Numbered from the stretch's first letter, positions 39,561 through 49,587 are shown. The stretch: DNA of 64,000 bases from an uncultured cyanobacterium (GCA_903887375.1 CAISPN010000034.1:26807-90806); one strand, 5' to 3'. Numbers and translations are program-made. Notes: a model not told the origin generated them from the sequence alone.

Positions 39561-40430
39561 ATGATTTCACCTGAACCAGTTTGGTTAACTGTTATTCGTC
39601 TGTTACGTTGGGACAAGCCAGCTGGGCGTTTGATTCTGATGATACCTGCACTTTGGGCAGTGATTCTTGCTTCTGCTGGAAGACCACCTTGGCAACTAGT
39701 AGGGATAATTATAGTTGGTACGCTAGCAACTAGTGGCGCAGGTTGCGTAATCAATGATATTTGGGATCGCAATCTAGATCCTTTGGTGGAGCGGACCAAA
39801 ACTCGTCCACTAGCTTCTAAGAGCCTTTCGCTTAAAGTTGCCATAGGTGTAGGCTTGCTTTCGCTCTTTTCTGCAGCAATGTTTGCCTTTTATCTCAATC
39901 CCTTGAGTTTCTGGTTATCAGCTCTGGCAGTTCCCGTGATAGTAATTTATCCCTTGGCTAAAAGGGTTTTTCCTGTACCTCAATTGGTTTTGGCTGTGGC
40001 TTGGGGCTTTGCCGTATTAATTAGCTGGAGCGCAGTTACTGCCAAAATAGAAGTTGCTACTATATTGCTATGGCTAGCTACTATCACCTGGACATTGGGC
40101 TTTGATACGGTCTATGCGATGGCTGATAGGGATGATGATCGCAAAATAGGGGTCAATTCAGCGGCTCTATTTTTTGGTAAATCTGCCCCCGAAGCTATTA
40201 TCTTCTTCTATGCGTTGAGTGCAATTTTTTTGGCTCTAATGGCAATCGTGCTTAAACTCAATTGGAGTTTTTGGCCTGCCTGGATTATTGCCAGCATAAT
40301 CTGGATTTGGCAATATATACAGCTCAAATATTCTCAATTAGTTCCTCTTGACTATGGACGTATGTTTGCCCAAAATGTGACTATTGGTTTTATTTTGATG
40401 TTAGGCATGCTCACTGGTTGTTTATTTTAG
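39561..40430 (+). CDS. ubiA: 4-hydroxybenzoate polyprenyltransferase (plastoquinone pathway)
   Basis: A UbiA-superfamily membrane prenyltransferase of 289 residues, with about eight helices. The two aspartate-rich substrate-binding motifs are NDIWDRNLDPLVERTKTRPL near residue 66 and DTVYAMADRDDDRKIG near 188. In cyanobacteria this enzyme attaches solanesyl to 4-hydroxybenzoate on the way to plastoquinone. It stands alone, about 100 bases from the divergent ppx. Confidence 0.92.
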   Translation: MISPEPVWLTVIRLLRWDKPAGRLILMIPALWAVILASAGRPPWQLVGIIIVGTLATSGAGCVINDIWDRNLDPLVERTKTRPLASKSLSLKVAIGVGLLSLFSAAMFAFYLNPLSFWLSALAVPVIVIYPLAKRVFPVPQLVLAVAWGFAVLISWSAVTAKIEVATILLWLATITWTLGFDTVYAMADRDDDRKIGVNSAALFFGKSAPEAIIFFYALSAIFLALMAIVLKLNWSFWPAWIIASIIWIWQYIQLKYSQLVPLDYGRMFAQNVTIGFILMLGMLTGCLF

Positions 40431-40536
40431 GTTAGTGTGGAGGTAAATTATTTCAACTTGTAACAAGACACTGGCTTAATTGGCCGCGATAGCAGAAAGT
40501 AGATTTAGTGTTTTTTTATTAAGGAGTCGTTAACCT

Positions 40537-40632
40537 ATGCCTATCACAGAAACTCAAGTTCTCACAGCTCTTGTAATTGCTCTTTTTCCTGGAATTTTGG
40601 CTTTCCGTTTAGCTACTGAGCTTTACAAATAA
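40537..40632 (+). CDS. psaM: Photosystem I subunit M
   Basis: A 31-residue single-helix subunit of photosystem I. The sequence [20 protein letters not shown] followed by [11 protein letters not shown] matches the PsaM pattern. AAGGAG at 40521-40526 lies 10 bases upstream of the start. It is monocistronic, with a terminator 12 bases after the stop. Confidence 0.95.
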   Translation: MPITETQVLTALVIALFPGILAFRLATELYK

Positions 40633-40643
40633 ATAAAATAAAT

Positions 40644-40680
40644 AAAAATACATCCTCATTTTTGGGGGTGTATTTTTGTT
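40644..40680 (+). terminator. Terminator of psaM
   Basis: Stem 40644-40657 with 40664-40677 (14 pairs including G-T wobbles), a 6-base loop, A-rich on the left and T-rich on the right. Confidence 0.82.
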
Positions 40681-40765
40681 TTATAGTATAGTGCTGAGAA
40701 ATATTATTTTGGAATGAAGTATAATTCTATACAAGTGTAAGACCTCAAAAGGATAGTAGCCCGAG

Positions 40766-42250
40766 ATGCTCTTTTTGGTAGAAATTAAAAAGCAGACTAG
40801 AGGATTTATATCGGGTTGGAAAACTGAATTAAGACTACTGGCAAAACAAAACACTGATCAAAGTTGGAGTAACACACCCAATGAGGATTTACTCATCTCT
40901 GAGGAGATTGGACCTTTTGGCGAAGGTGTTTTGTTGATGCTCAACCTCAACAGTAATCGACAGATTCAAGGTTCACCTGAGCTTGCTAGTAATGGGATAA
41001 TCCAGCAGCTGCAAAAATTATCGCGTCTTTTAGAAAAATCGAAGCAGCAGCAAGAAGAAATAGATCGTTGGAAAAGTTCTCTAGAAATCCAATCTCAAGA
41101 GCTCTCCGATAGACAAATTGCCTTGGAGTCTCAGTATGAGCAGCTAGAGAATTTGGCAGAAAAATATCAAACCATTGCCGACGAGCGCCGCGAAATAGAC
41201 CATCAATGGGAGCAATTAAGGCAGCAAAGAGAGCAAATACAAACCCAACAGAGTTCTGCTCCAGCCGATCTTTTGTTGGTATTAGGGCAATCTCAAAATT
41301 TTTTGGATGGCCAATGGCGTCAATTGGAGCAAAAGAAAACAGAACTGTATCACTCCTGCGCTCTTATTGCCCAACAGGAAGAAATCCTACAGCAGCAAAG
41401 ACAAAAGTTATATTCATTTGATAAAACAATAGAGCAGCTCAAAGTTCGTTTGTCCGAACAAAAGATCTTATTGATGTCCAAACAGCAGGGGTTTGGCCGA
41501 CTCTATTTCCAGATCCAAACTCTCAAACAAGCCCAAGTCAATTTGACCTATGCTTTAGCCGATGCAGGTTACCCAATAGCTGAGATTTCTGAGCAGAGCG
41601 TAGATCATAAAGTAATTGAAAGTAGTAATCTAGAACAACTACAAAAAATAGTCGATGATTTAGAAGTTGAACTAAAAGAACTTGAGCTTTTTGTAAAAGA
41701 TCAAGAAGATGAATTGATGACTGAATCAGAATCTTTAGAAGAACTTTATATCAGATATATCAATTCTTCTGATTCAGAAAAAAACTCGATAGAAAGAGAG
41801 ATTCTAGATCGAGAAGAAGTTAAAAAAATGCTCGAAGATACCTTGATAGGTCAGCAGCGCACAGTCAGACAAAAGCATTATGTATTGATTCAATATATAT
41901 CTGCTGTGCGTCTAAGGCAAGGGAGAAAATGCGAGCAAAAGATTGACTTGACAACTGTTCTGGTAAAATTAAATTCTAGAGAAGATACCCTCAAGCAATA
42001 TTGGAACAAAACAGAACAAGATATAACCAATTTGGTTCAATCTATAGAAAGACTTAATTCTGATTATCAACTAGCACTCGAGCAACAAAATAGCCAGCGC
42101 AGGGAAATTGATCAACAGGAATTTCATCTAGAGAAGTTAAAAATGGAGCTAAATGTTGTTCGTACCATAGCTACTACCAGTGAAGAATTTCTAGAACCAA
42201 TGCAAAATAGTATTAACGCTATTAGTAAGCTGTGCTCAACCAACATTTGA
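40766..42250 (+). CDS. hmpF: Pilus motility protein HmpF
   Basis: 494 residues. A conserved N-terminal domain (about 1-80: MLFLVEIKKQTRGFISGWKT) is followed by long coiled coils (about 85-480, rich in Q/E/L heptads). This is the layout of HmpF, a polar protein needed for type IV pilus-driven motility and phototaxis in filamentous and unicellular cyanobacteria. The name rests on the N-terminal resemblance and coiled-coil build. It overlaps the next gene by 19 bases. Confidence 0.82.
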   Translation: MLFLVEIKKQTRGFISGWKTELRLLAKQNTDQSWSNTPNEDLLISEEIGPFGEGVLLMLNLNSNRQIQGSPELASNGIIQQLQKLSRLLEKSKQQQEEIDRWKSSLEIQSQELSDRQIALESQYEQLENLAEKYQTIADERREIDHQWEQLRQQREQIQTQQSSAPADLLLVLGQSQNFLDGQWRQLEQKKTELYHSCALIAQQEEILQQQRQKLYSFDKTIEQLKVRLSEQKILLMSKQQGFGRLYFQIQTLKQAQVNLTYALADAGYPIAEISEQSVDHKVIESSNLEQLQKIVDDLEVELKELELFVKDQEDELMTESESLEELYIRYINSSDSEKNSIEREILDREEVKKMLEDTLIGQQRTVRQKHYVLIQYISAVRLRQGRKCEQKIDLTTVLVKLNSREDTLKQYWNKTEQDITNLVQSIERLNSDYQLALEQQNSQRREIDQQEFHLEKLKMELNVVRTIATTSEEFLEPMQNSINAISKLCSTNI

Positions 42251-43311
42251 TTGTCAATCTTTCGATTCTTTTTGATCGTCCCACCGGGATCGCCACCTAC
42301 GCAGGTAATATCATTCCATATCTTAAGCAACTCAATCCTACACTGCTTACTAGTCGAGAATACCCAGATTTTAATTGTTATCCCATTGCCTCTAATATGA
42401 CCCCTTTGCAGGGCAAGGTTGGGCATTTTTCTCGTCTGCTTTGGACTCAATTTCAAGTACCAAAAATTTACCAGCAACTAGGGGGGACTTTGCTATTTTC
42501 ACCCCTGCCTGAAGCTCCCCTAGGTCAAGTATGTCGAACAGTATTGATGGTACATGATTTGATCCCGCTGCGTTTTCCTAGTTTGACATCTCCTCTTTCA
42601 CATTATTTTCGTCACTATGCCCCGATTGTTTTAAAAAATGCTCTGCATATTATCTGCAATTCCCAGGCAACGGCCAAAGATATAGTTGATTACTATCATA
42701 TTGAGCCAGAAAAGATTACGGCAATTCCCCTAGGTTATGATCCTACTCATTTTAGACCACAAACCCCACTCTCTCAAGGATCCTATTTTCTCTATGTTGG
42801 CCGTCAAGATCCCTATAAAAATCTGCACCGTCTGATTGCTGCCTTTGCCGCCTTACCTCAAAGAGGTGATTACCAACTATATGTGGTGGGCACCCCAGAT
42901 CCTCGATATAGTCCCAAGTTGCTGGAACTAGCTAAATCTCATGGTGTGCAGGAACAGGTAAAATTCCTGAATTATGTTTCCTATCAACAGTTGCCCTCAC
43001 TTTATAGTGGGGCTCAAGCTTTGGTCTTTCCCAGTCTTTGGGAGGGGTTTGGTATTCCAGCTCTAGAAGCCATGGCCTGTGGTACACCAGTGATTACTTC
43101 TAATATTTCAGCCTTGCCCGAGGTGGTTGGGGATGCTGGGTTACTTGTTGATCCTTACAGCGTTCAATCTATCACTGAGGCTCTAGTAACTGTGCTAGCT
43201 GATTCGCAATTGCGCTTAAAAATGAGTCGCCTGGGACTTGAGAGAGCCGCTCAATTGAGCTGGCATACTACTGGCAAGAAAACTCAAGAAGTTCTTCGAC
43301 GTTATATTTGA
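42232..43311 (+). CDS. Glycosyltransferase family 4
   Basis: 359-residue GT-B glycosyltransferase. The donor-binding half shows [18 protein letters not shown] near residue 187 and [20 protein letters not shown] near 264 (E-x7-E motif). It transfers a sugar, probably for surface polysaccharide or lipid-linked glycan; the substrate is unknown. The start is GTG inside hmpF, so it is co-transcribed with it. This would fit a cell-surface role, but that is only an inference. Its 3' end overlaps pth by 10 bases. Confidence 0.9.
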   Translation: MLNQHLIVNLSILFDRPTGIATYAGNIIPYLKQLNPTLLTSREYPDFNCYPIASNMTPLQGKVGHFSRLLWTQFQVPKIYQQLGGTLLFSPLPEAPLGQVCRTVLMVHDLIPLRFPSLTSPLSHYFRHYAPIVLKNALHIICNSQATAKDIVDYYHIEPEKITAIPLGYDPTHFRPQTPLSQGSYFLYVGRQDPYKNLHRLIAAFAALPQRGDYQLYVVGTPDPRYSPKLLELAKSHGVQEQVKFLNYVSYQQLPSLYSGAQALVFPSLWEGFGIPALEAMACGTPVITSNISALPEVVGDAGLLVDPYSVQSITEALVTVLADSQLRLKMSRLGLERAAQLSWHTTGKKTQEVLRRYI

Positions 43312-43904
43312 TTGTTTTCTTCTATTATTTTGTTGTTATAAAGACTCATCGCCTTTTCTACACCTTCAAATAAACTAGTTTCTATACAATCTACTGTCTG
43401 TGCCAAAACTTTAGAGATGATCTGATCTTGGGCTTGGCTAAAGCGCCCTAATACATGGTTTATAGATTCTTTGTTTCCTCTACCTATGCCTATGCGTAAG
43501 CGGGGAAATTTTTGAGTTCCCAGATGAGCAATAATCGACTTCATTCCATTATGACCACCATCAGAGCCTGCCAAACGCATACGCATCTTCCCTACAGGTA
43601 AATCCATATCGTCATAGATAACAAGTACAGTTTCTGGAGAGTATTTGTACCAATCAATGGCGGCTCTGACCGATTGCCCGGAAAGATTCATATAGGTCAA
43701 GGGCTTGAGAAGGCGAACTTTCTGTTTATTAGGTGCAATTCCTTCGCTAATTAACCCTGTAAAGCGACGATTGTCCTGCCAAGAATAATTCCATTTGCTG
43801 GCAATTTGTTCAACTGCTGCAAAGCCTATATTATGTCTTGTTCCTTCATATTTGTTCTCTGGGTTACCTAGTCCCACAATTAATTGAGGAATCACTAGAC
43901 TCAT
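43302..43904 (-). CDS. pth: Peptidyl-tRNA hydrolase
   Basis: Recycles tRNA from peptidyl-tRNA. LIVGLGNPENKYEGTRHNIG near residue 8 includes the catalytic His, and IYDDMDLPVGKMRMR and GGHNGMKSII hold the other active residues. I chose ATG 43904, giving 200 residues, because it overlaps the upstream gene's stop as TAATG, a coupling arrangement; an in-frame ATG at 43940 lies inside that gene. It is the second gene of a two-gene unit. Confidence 0.93.
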   Translation of the reverse strand: MSLVIPQLIVGLGNPENKYEGTRHNIGFAAVEQIASKWNYSWQDNRRFTGLISEGIAPNKQKVRLLKPLTYMNLSGQSVRAAIDWYKYSPETVLVIYDDMDLPVGKMRMRLAGSDGGHNGMKSIIAHLGTQKFPRLRIGIGRGNKESINHVLGRFSQAQDQIISKVLAQTVDCIETSLFEGVEKAMSLYNNKIIEENNQI

Positions 43905-44125
43905 TAGCGAAAATGGGTTTCTAGATATATCCTTGCGCATTTCCAGTCACTATAGTTTACCGAGCCGTCTTGGTTAGAGCTTTCTTGAAGCAGAAATTTA
44001 GCCAATGCAGCTACAAAGACTTGATCTTGATCCCAAGTTGGATGATTTTCCAAATATCCCTTGAGTGATTCATGTAGTTCTTCAGGAATCTCTGTTATAA
44101 CGCTGATGAATTTTTCCATACTCAT
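43904..44125 (-). CDS. DUF2811 family protein
   Basis: A 73-residue protein with the DUF2811 pattern EIPEELHESLKGYLENHPTW followed by DQDQVFVAALAKFLLQ and a final RIYLETHF. Function is unknown. The inner start (MSMEKF at 44125) matches family length; an in-frame ATG at 44185 would add 20 unrelated residues. Its TAA overlaps the pth ATG. Confidence 0.8.
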   Translation of the reverse strand: MSMEKFISVITEIPEELHESLKGYLENHPTWDQDQVFVAALAKFLLQESSNQDGSVNYSDWKCARIYLETHFR

Positions 44126-44216
44126 AATTGATAGTTGACTCCAACGGTAAAAATCATTGTCGTGAACAACTCCTAAATTTGTCAATGAACATAGGGTGTT
44201 ACAAAAAAAAGAATTG

Positions 44217-44756
44217 TTAACCTAAAAATGGCTTGGCCAGATAAAAAGCTGTAATAGTTTTAGCATCAACCTTTTCACTTTTTAAGATCTCTTGTTCTAG
44301 CTCTTGCTTTGTCATCAAAACAACATCGATATCTTCATCCTCATCTTGTGCGGGGGGCTGCTCTAATTTTTCTAATCCTTCTGCCAAAAAAAAATATATA
44401 TACTCATCTGAGTAGCCGGGAGCTAGGGCGAATTTTCCAAGAAATCTCCATTGACTAGACCTATAGCCTGTTTCCTCCTCGAGTTCTCTAGAGATGGTTT
44501 GATCGGGTGTTTCCTTGGCTTCTATGGTCCCGGCTGGAAACTCTAGAATCCTTGCCCCTAGGGTGAAGCGGTATTGATTTACCAGAACTAATTTGCCATC
44601 AGGGGTAATCGGTACAGCTAAAGCCCCTCCGGGGTGTTTGATATATTCCCAATCACCTTCTATCCCATTGGGTAGACGAAGACGGTCGACGGCAAAATCA
44701 AACTTACGTCCTCGATACAATAGGCGATTTTGTATTAATTCAATTGATTGGCTCAT
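44217..44756 (-). CDS. NUDIX hydrolase, ADP-ribose pyrophosphatase type
   Basis: 179 residues. The Nudix box is intact near residue 76: AGTIEAKETPDQTI and SRELEEETGYR (Gx5Ex7REUxEExGU). The surrounding layout fits ADP-ribose pyrophosphatases. It hydrolyses a nucleoside diphosphate derivative, and the exact substrate is not readable. It follows folK by 4 bases, so the two are an operon. Confidence 0.9.
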   Translation of the reverse strand: MSQSIELIQNRLLYRGRKFDFAVDRLRLPNGIEGDWEYIKHPGGALAVPITPDGKLVLVNQYRFTLGARILEFPAGTIEAKETPDQTISRELEEETGYRSSQWRFLGKFALAPGYSDEYIYFFLAEGLEKLEQPPAQDEDEDIDVVLMTKQELEQEILKSEKVDAKTITAFYLAKPFLG

Positions 44757-44760
44757 AATT

Positions 44761-45237
44761 TTAGCAATTTTTAAGAGATAGGCATCCTAAAAGTTCTCTG
44801 ATTGTTTTACCTGAGAGCGGCTCGATCCATTCAGAGGCGATCTCATTTAGCGGAAGCAGAACGAAATCTCTCTCCTTCATCCGAGGATGAGGAATCTGTA
44901 AATCAGGGCAATCAACAATTACGTCTCCATAGAGTAAAAGATCAAGATCTAAAGTTCTAGGACCCCAATGTATATCCCTGACTCTGCCAAATTGCTCTTC
45001 TACAGCTTGGAGTTTATGCAGTAATTCCTTTGGGGATAAATTAACATTTAAAATGGCACAACCATTGAGATAGTCAGGCTGCCGAGGCCCACCAACTGCT
45101 TTAGTTTTATACCATTTGGAACAAAGAACTACTTCTATATAAGGGCTTTTATCTAGCTCTTGCAGAGAACTTTCTAGATAGTTCAAAGAGTCTCCTAGGT
45201 TACTCCCCAGGGCAATAGCACAATGCAAATAAGTCAA
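44761..45237 (-). CDS. folK: HPPK, folate biosynthesis
   Basis: 6-hydroxymethyl-dihydropterin pyrophosphokinase, 158 residues. IALGSNLGDSLNYLESS at the N-terminus, YLNGCAIL near 56 and the HPPK signature WGPRTLDLDLLLYGD near 91 followed by IPHPRMKERDFVLLPL are all present. It makes the pterin pyrophosphate for dihydropteroate synthesis. Confidence 0.95.
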   Translation of the reverse strand: MTYLHCAIALGSNLGDSLNYLESSLQELDKSPYIEVVLCSKWYKTKAVGGPRQPDYLNGCAILNVNLSPKELLHKLQAVEEQFGRVRDIHWGPRTLDLDLLLYGDVIVDCPDLQIPHPRMKERDFVLLPLNEIASEWIEPLSGKTIRELLGCLSLKNC

Positions 45238-45624
45238 AGACCTCCCGGTTCTATCATCTTAAACCGAAAGTTCATAGCTGTTATGTGTCAGTTCTCAAAA
45301 AATAAAAAATTAAGAAAAAAAGAATTGCCTTACGGGCAACCATAAATCAAGAGTTAATTATCGCTCTTGTTTTTAGGGATTAGCTTTTGTAGAGGCAACT
45401 CACGACTAAACAGATCAAAATTTTACTTAGAACGCAACCCAGAACATTAAAGAAGCTACTAGATCTACTTTATGACAAAGAGATATTTTTGTCGGTATGT
45501 AAAAAGTAAGATTTTAGACCAAATTAGACAAATTAGACAAAATTCAGTAATTTTACTGAGAAAAAATTTGAACCTTTTTTTTCAGGCAGTAATTTTACTT
45601 AGAAATCTTGACTTTTGTTCTAAT
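45238..45624. other. Intergenic region with inverted repeats
   Basis: 387 AT-rich bases between folK and the end of frr. It holds TTGCCttacGGGCAA-like dyad symmetry near 45327-45342 and a perfect 7-base inverted repeat TCAGTAA-TT-TTACTGA at 45544-45559, with a second degenerate copy at 45587-45602. A 62-codon ORF reading rightwards into frr (45472-45660) has low complexity and is probably spurious. No known RNA is recognised. Confidence 0.4.
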
Positions 45625-46173
45625 CTAAAGAGTGAGAATCTCTTTCTCTTTGCTAGATAGCAGTTCTTCTACTTTTTCTGTGTATTGGTCAGTGACTTTT
45701 TGAATTTGCTCTTGAAGGTCTCTTGCTTCATCTTCAGAGATTTCTCGATTTTTCTCCTGCTTACGAACAGCATCAACCGCATCTCGGCGAATATTGCGCA
45801 AGGCGACTTTACCCTCTTCGGCTAATTTGGAGGCTTGTTTGGCTAATTCTTTGCGGCGTTGTTCGGTTAATGGTGGTATGTTTAACCGAATGGTTTGACC
45901 GTCGTTATTAGGAGTAAGGCCAAGATCGGAAATTGAAATTGCTTTTTCAATTTGCCCCATGCTGCTTTTGTCATAGGGCTGAATTGCAATCGTAGTAGCA
46001 TCAGGCGTGCTGATGTTTGCTAGAGACTTAAGCTGCGTCTCGGTTCCATAGTAATCTACTGTGATTCTATCTAGCAAAGACGCATTGGCTCTGCCAGTTC
46101 TAATGGTATTGAATGCCCGCTGAGTAGCTTCAATACTTTTTTGCATATTGTCTTTAACTTCAGCTAACTTCAC
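45625..46173 (-). CDS. frr: Ribosome recycling factor
   Basis: 182 residues, splits post-termination ribosomes with [26 protein letters not shown] near the N-terminus and [23 protein letters not shown] near 103 are the family signatures (cited in parts: [18 protein letters not shown]). The start overlaps the 3' end of pyrH by 14 bases, and pyrH-frr is a common bacterial operon. Confidence 0.96.
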   Translation of the reverse strand: MKLAEVKDNMQKSIEATQRAFNTIRTGRANASLLDRITVDYYGTETQLKSLANISTPDATTIAIQPYDKSSMGQIEKAISISDLGLTPNNDGQTIRLNIPPLTEQRRKELAKQASKLAEEGKVALRNIRRDAVDAVRKQEKNREISEDEARDLQEQIQKVTDQYTEKVEELLSSKEKEILTL

Positions 46174-46882
46174 AAACTCCTCCTACAATTGTACCAACAG
46201 TCTCACCCTTGATAGCGCGGACAATATTACCGCGTACCGATAAATTAAAAACTAGAATCGGAATATTTTGCTCTCTGCATAAGGCAATGGCCGTCCCATC
46301 CATAACACGAAGATCATGACTGAGAACATGCGCGTAGTTGAGACTTTTATAGAGACGTGCATCCGGATTTTTATTGGGGTCACAGTCATAAATGCCATCA
46401 ACTTTAGTAGCCTTCAATACTATTTCAGCATCAATCTCGGCAGCTCGTAAAGCGGCTGTTGTGTCTGTGGTAAAAAACGGATTACCTGAACCTGCACCAA
46501 AAATTACAACACGGCCTTTTTCCAAATGGCGAATTGCCCTGCGACGTATGTAGGTTTCAGCCACCTCTTGCATCGCAATAGCAGTCAGAACTCGAGTCGG
46601 AATTTCTCGACGTTCTAATGCATCTTGAAGAGTCATAGCATTCATGACTGTTGCAATCATGCCAATATAGTCACCAGTAGCCCTGTCCATGCCTCCGGCT
46701 GAAGCTTTGACTCCTCGAAAAATGTTACCACCACCAACAACTATGGATAGTTGAACACCCAGGCTGACAACCTCTGAAATTTCTTCGGCAATATCATCGA
46801 CAATTTTAGGATCAATTCCATAACCGAGATCCCCCATCAGGGCTTCTCCACTTAATTTAAGTAAAACTCGCTGATAAGCCAT
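46160..46882 (-). CDS. pyrH: UMP kinase
   Basis: 240-residue hexameric UMP kinase of the amino-acid-kinase fold, phosphorylating UMP to [15 protein letters not shown] at the start, [10 protein letters not shown] near residue 48, [17 protein letters not shown] [19 protein letters not shown] near 132 and [13 protein letters not shown] near 158 are typical. It heads the pyrH-frr operon. Confidence 0.96.
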   Translation of the reverse strand: MAYQRVLLKLSGEALMGDLGYGIDPKIVDDIAEEISEVVSLGVQLSIVVGGGNIFRGVKASAGGMDRATGDYIGMIATVMNAMTLQDALERREIPTRVLTAIAMQEVAETYIRRRAIRHLEKGRVVIFGAGSGNPFFTTDTTAALRAAEIDAEIVLKATKVDGIYDCDPNKNPDARLYKSLNYAHVLSHDLRVMDGTAIALCREQNIPILVFNLSVRGNIVRAIKGETVGTIVGGVCEVS

Positions 46883-47046
46883 GTTGCAACTGTAATAATT
46901 TGTTCTAACTGTCTCACATTTACTTTACATCATCTCGGAGCAGCGCAAGAGAAATGTATGCTAAGTAATTTTTTTTGGTGATATGATGTTTCAGGGTTCT
47001 TTCGGTTAGATTAAATAATCCAATAAGTTTAAGGAGAATCAAGATT

Positions 47047-47604
47047 GTGATCCAGGGCCAGCTGGTAGTTATCAACAAAAAAACATTACAAGTAAAATTT
47101 TCTAATGCCAATGGTAAAGAGGTCAGTTTTAATATCAAAGAATCAGAACTTTCAGCACCTCTACTAGAAAAAAAAGCCAAAAAACTTGCTGAACTAGACC
47201 AACTAGAAGTTGATCTAGAAGAAGTTGGAGGACAGCCAAAAAAAATTACAGAAAAAGGAATACCATGGGAGCTTCCCAGAATCCAATCTGCAACTGACTC
47301 GACTCGTAAAACTTACTCAGACAAAGGAAAAAAAGATTCAACAAGAGAATTTAGACCCAGAGAGAAAACTTCAATTGATCAAACTTCAGAAAAACCCAAA
47401 AAAAATGAAAAAATCTTACCTGCTCCAGTACGAAGTGGTAAAGTTCTACCTCCACCAAGGAGGATAGCTGTTGGTACAGAAAAACAGCCTGAAGAAACAA
47501 TTCTAGAACAGACTAGTGAACTAGAGCCATTGACAAATGAAACAACATTAGATCAATTAGATCAAATGGAAGAACCAAAGATCTCAGAACAAGAGACAAT
47601 TTAG
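47047..47604 (+). CDS. Unknown basic/disordered protein
   Basis: 185 residues with GTG start and AAGGAGA upstream. The N-terminal part (about 1-62, MIQGQLVVINKKTLQVKF) looks like a small beta domain with a helix (LSAPLLEKKAKKLAELDQLE). The remainder is low-complexity, rich in Lys, Glu, Pro and Thr, and is likely disordered. I do not recognise it. It lies between divergent pyrH and the psbB gene and has no evident partner. Confidence 0.65.
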   Translation: MIQGQLVVINKKTLQVKFSNANGKEVSFNIKESELSAPLLEKKAKKLAELDQLEVDLEEVGGQPKKITEKGIPWELPRIQSATDSTRKTYSDKGKKDSTREFRPREKTSIDQTSEKPKKNEKILPAPVRSGKVLPPPRRIAVGTEKQPEETILEQTSELEPLTNETTLDQLDQMEEPKISEQETI

Positions 47605-47762
47605 CTTTAATCACAAAAACCTCAGATCATCTTCTCTGAAGTCTTGTAATTGGGGTAAAATCTGTAATACTACCTTTTTAGAGGGTAATGGCACTCTTTG
47701 GGTGCTACATTCCGTCAAAATAAGCTCTAAAAGTCAATAACAAAAAACCTTACTTAATCTTT

Positions 47763-47781
47763 GGAGGCAATGTAGTCAATG
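47763..47781 (+). promoter_or_regulatory. psbB ribosome binding site with an AUG-UAG start-stop
   Basis: GGAGG at 47763-47767 serves psbB, whose ATG is at 47779. Between them lies ATGTAG (47770-47775), a start codon followed at once by a stop. The Shine-Dalgarno to psbB spacing is 11 bases. Confidence 0.6.
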
Positions 47782-49305
47782 GGACTACCTTGGTATAGAG
47801 TTCACGCAGTCGTCATTAATGATCCCGGGCGACTTATTTCAGTCCACCTGATGCATACCGCCTTGGTAGCAGGCTGGGCAGGGTCAATGGCACTTTACGA
47901 ATTGGCAACAGTAGATCCTAGTGATCCAGTTCTCAATCCTATTTGGCGACAAGGAATGTTCGTACTTCCCTTTATGGCACGTTTGGGTGTCACCAGTTCA
48001 TGGGGAGGATGGAGCATCACTGGAGAAACAGGAGTTGATCCAGGTTTTTGGTCTTTTGAGGGAGTAGCTGCTGCACATATCATTCTCTCAGGTTTACTTT
48101 TCTTAGCTGCTGTTTGGCACTGGGTTTATTGGGACTTGGATCTGTTTGTAGATCCACGTACCGGTGAGCCTGCCTTGGATTTACCCAAGATGTTCGGTAT
48201 TCATTTATTCCTATCAGGCCTTGCTTGCTTCGGTTTTGGAGCCTTCCATCTGACAGGTGTATGGGGTCCAGGTATGTGGGTATCTGATCCTTACGGATTA
48301 ACTGGTCATGTTCAACCAGTAGCACCAGAATGGGGACCAGAAGGATTTAACCCCTTCAATCCTGGTGGTGTTGTTGCTCATCACATAGCAGCCGGTATTG
48401 TAGGAATTATTGCAGGATTATTCCACCTGACTGTACGTCCACCTGAGCGTCTCTATAAGGCACTCAGAATGGGAAATATCGAAACAGTTCTCTCTAGCAG
48501 TATCGCTGCTGTCTTCTTTGCTGCTTTTGTAGTAGCAGGGACTATGTGGTATGGCAGTGCGACTACTCCAATTGAATTATTTGGACCTACTCGCTATCAA
48601 TGGGATAAGGGTTATTTCCAACAGGAAATTCAGCGCCGCGTGGAAGCTGGTCTAGCTGAAGGAGAAACCCCTTCTGAAGCTTGGTCAAAAATACCCGAAA
48701 AACTCGCTTTCTATGACTATATCGGCAACAGTCCAGCCAAAGGCGGTCTCTTCCGTGTTGGCATGATGGACAGTGGCGATGGTATAGCTAAGAGCTGGGC
48801 TGGCCATGCTGTATTCAAAGACAAAAATGGCGATGTGCTCAATGTTCGCCGTATGCCTAACTTCTTTGAAACCTTCCCTGTGATCTTAACTGACAGTAGT
48901 GGTACAGTACGTGCTGATATTCCTTTCCGTCGTTCTGAATCAAAACTCAGTATTGAGCAAAATGGCGTATCAGTTAGCTTCTATGGTGGTGCCTTAGATG
49001 GTAAAACCTTCACTGATGCTCCTACTGTTAAACAGTTTGCACGCAAATCCCAATTGGGTGAAGCCTTTGAATTTGACCGTGAAACTCTAGCCTCTGATGG
49101 GGTATTCCGTACCTCACCAAGAGGCTGGTTTACCTTTGGTCATGCGGTATTTGCTCTGTTGTTCTTCTTTGGTCATATTTGGCATGGCTCCCGTACTCTA
49201 TTTCGGGATGTTTTTGCTGGGGTTGAAGAGGATCTGCAAGAGCAGGTTGAATGGGGTCTATTCCAAAAAGTTGGTGACTTCTCAACTCGTAAGAAGGAAG
49301 CGTAA
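47779..49305 (+). CDS. psbB: Photosystem II CP47 chlorophyll protein
   Basis: CP47, the 508-residue inner antenna of photosystem II, with six membrane helices carrying chlorophyll-ligating histidines and a large lumenal loop between helices 5 and 6 (about residues 260-445). It begins [20 protein letters not shown] and ends with the long C-terminal stroma-side tail [20 protein letters not shown]. Its presence shows that the organism makes photosystem II. A hairpin terminator follows 34 bases after the stop. Confidence 0.98.
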   Translation: MGLPWYRVHAVVINDPGRLISVHLMHTALVAGWAGSMALYELATVDPSDPVLNPIWRQGMFVLPFMARLGVTSSWGGWSITGETGVDPGFWSFEGVAAAHIILSGLLFLAAVWHWVYWDLDLFVDPRTGEPALDLPKMFGIHLFLSGLACFGFGAFHLTGVWGPGMWVSDPYGLTGHVQPVAPEWGPEGFNPFNPGGVVAHHIAAGIVGIIAGLFHLTVRPPERLYKALRMGNIETVLSSSIAAVFFAAFVVAGTMWYGSATTPIELFGPTRYQWDKGYFQQEIQRRVEAGLAEGETPSEAWSKIPEKLAFYDYIGNSPAKGGLFRVGMMDSGDGIAKSWAGHAVFKDKNGDVLNVRRMPNFFETFPVILTDSSGTVRADIPFRRSESKLSIEQNGVSVSFYGGALDGKTFTDAPTVKQFARKSQLGEAFEFDRETLASDGVFRTSPRGWFTFGHAVFALLFFFGHIWHGSRTLFRDVFAGVEEDLQEQVEWGLFQKVGDFSTRKKEA

Positions 49306-49339
49306 TTTAGCATCAGGTTCTATCTGAAACTAAATCTTA

Positions 49340-49372
49340 AAAAAATGGGGGTCTACGGGCTCCCATTTTTTG
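49340..49372 (+). terminator. Hairpin terminator after psbB
   Basis: AAAAAATGGG (49340-49349) pairs with CCCATTTTTT (49362-49371) around a 12-base loop. It lies between psbB and psbT, so psbT may be made partly from read-through or from its own promoter. Confidence 0.78.
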
Positions 49373-49457
49373 TTAAGCTATTTTTAGTAAGGTGAATTAT
49401 TCATCCAGTCTTGATCTTCTCAACCATATTTTTGAACAAAACATTTGAGGCAGTTTT

Positions 49458-49553
49458 ATGGAAAGTGTAGCTTACATTCTTATTTTAGCCATGGCTCTTG
49501 CGGTTCTTTTCTTTGCTATCGCCTTTCGTGAGCCACCCCGCATTGAAAAATAG
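49458..49553 (+). CDS. psbT: Photosystem II subunit T
   Basis: A 31-residue single-helix photosystem II subunit at the monomer interface near CP47: MESVAYILILAMALAVLFFA then IAFREPPRIEK. The position downstream of psbB is the usual one. A weak GAGG lies 10 bases upstream. Confidence 0.95.
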   Translation: MESVAYILILAMALAVLFFAIAFREPPRIEK

Positions 49554-49587
49554 ATAAATAATCTGTTACAATTTTTCAACCTATGCC

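Noticed and set aside
45472..45660. 62-codon forward ORF overlapping the end of frr
   Set aside because: Low-complexity AT-rich sequence with repeats, and it is antisense to frr at its end.
46920..47180. 86-codon minus-strand ORF across the start of the 47047 gene
   Set aside because: Shadow of the forward coding frame; no supported start or family.
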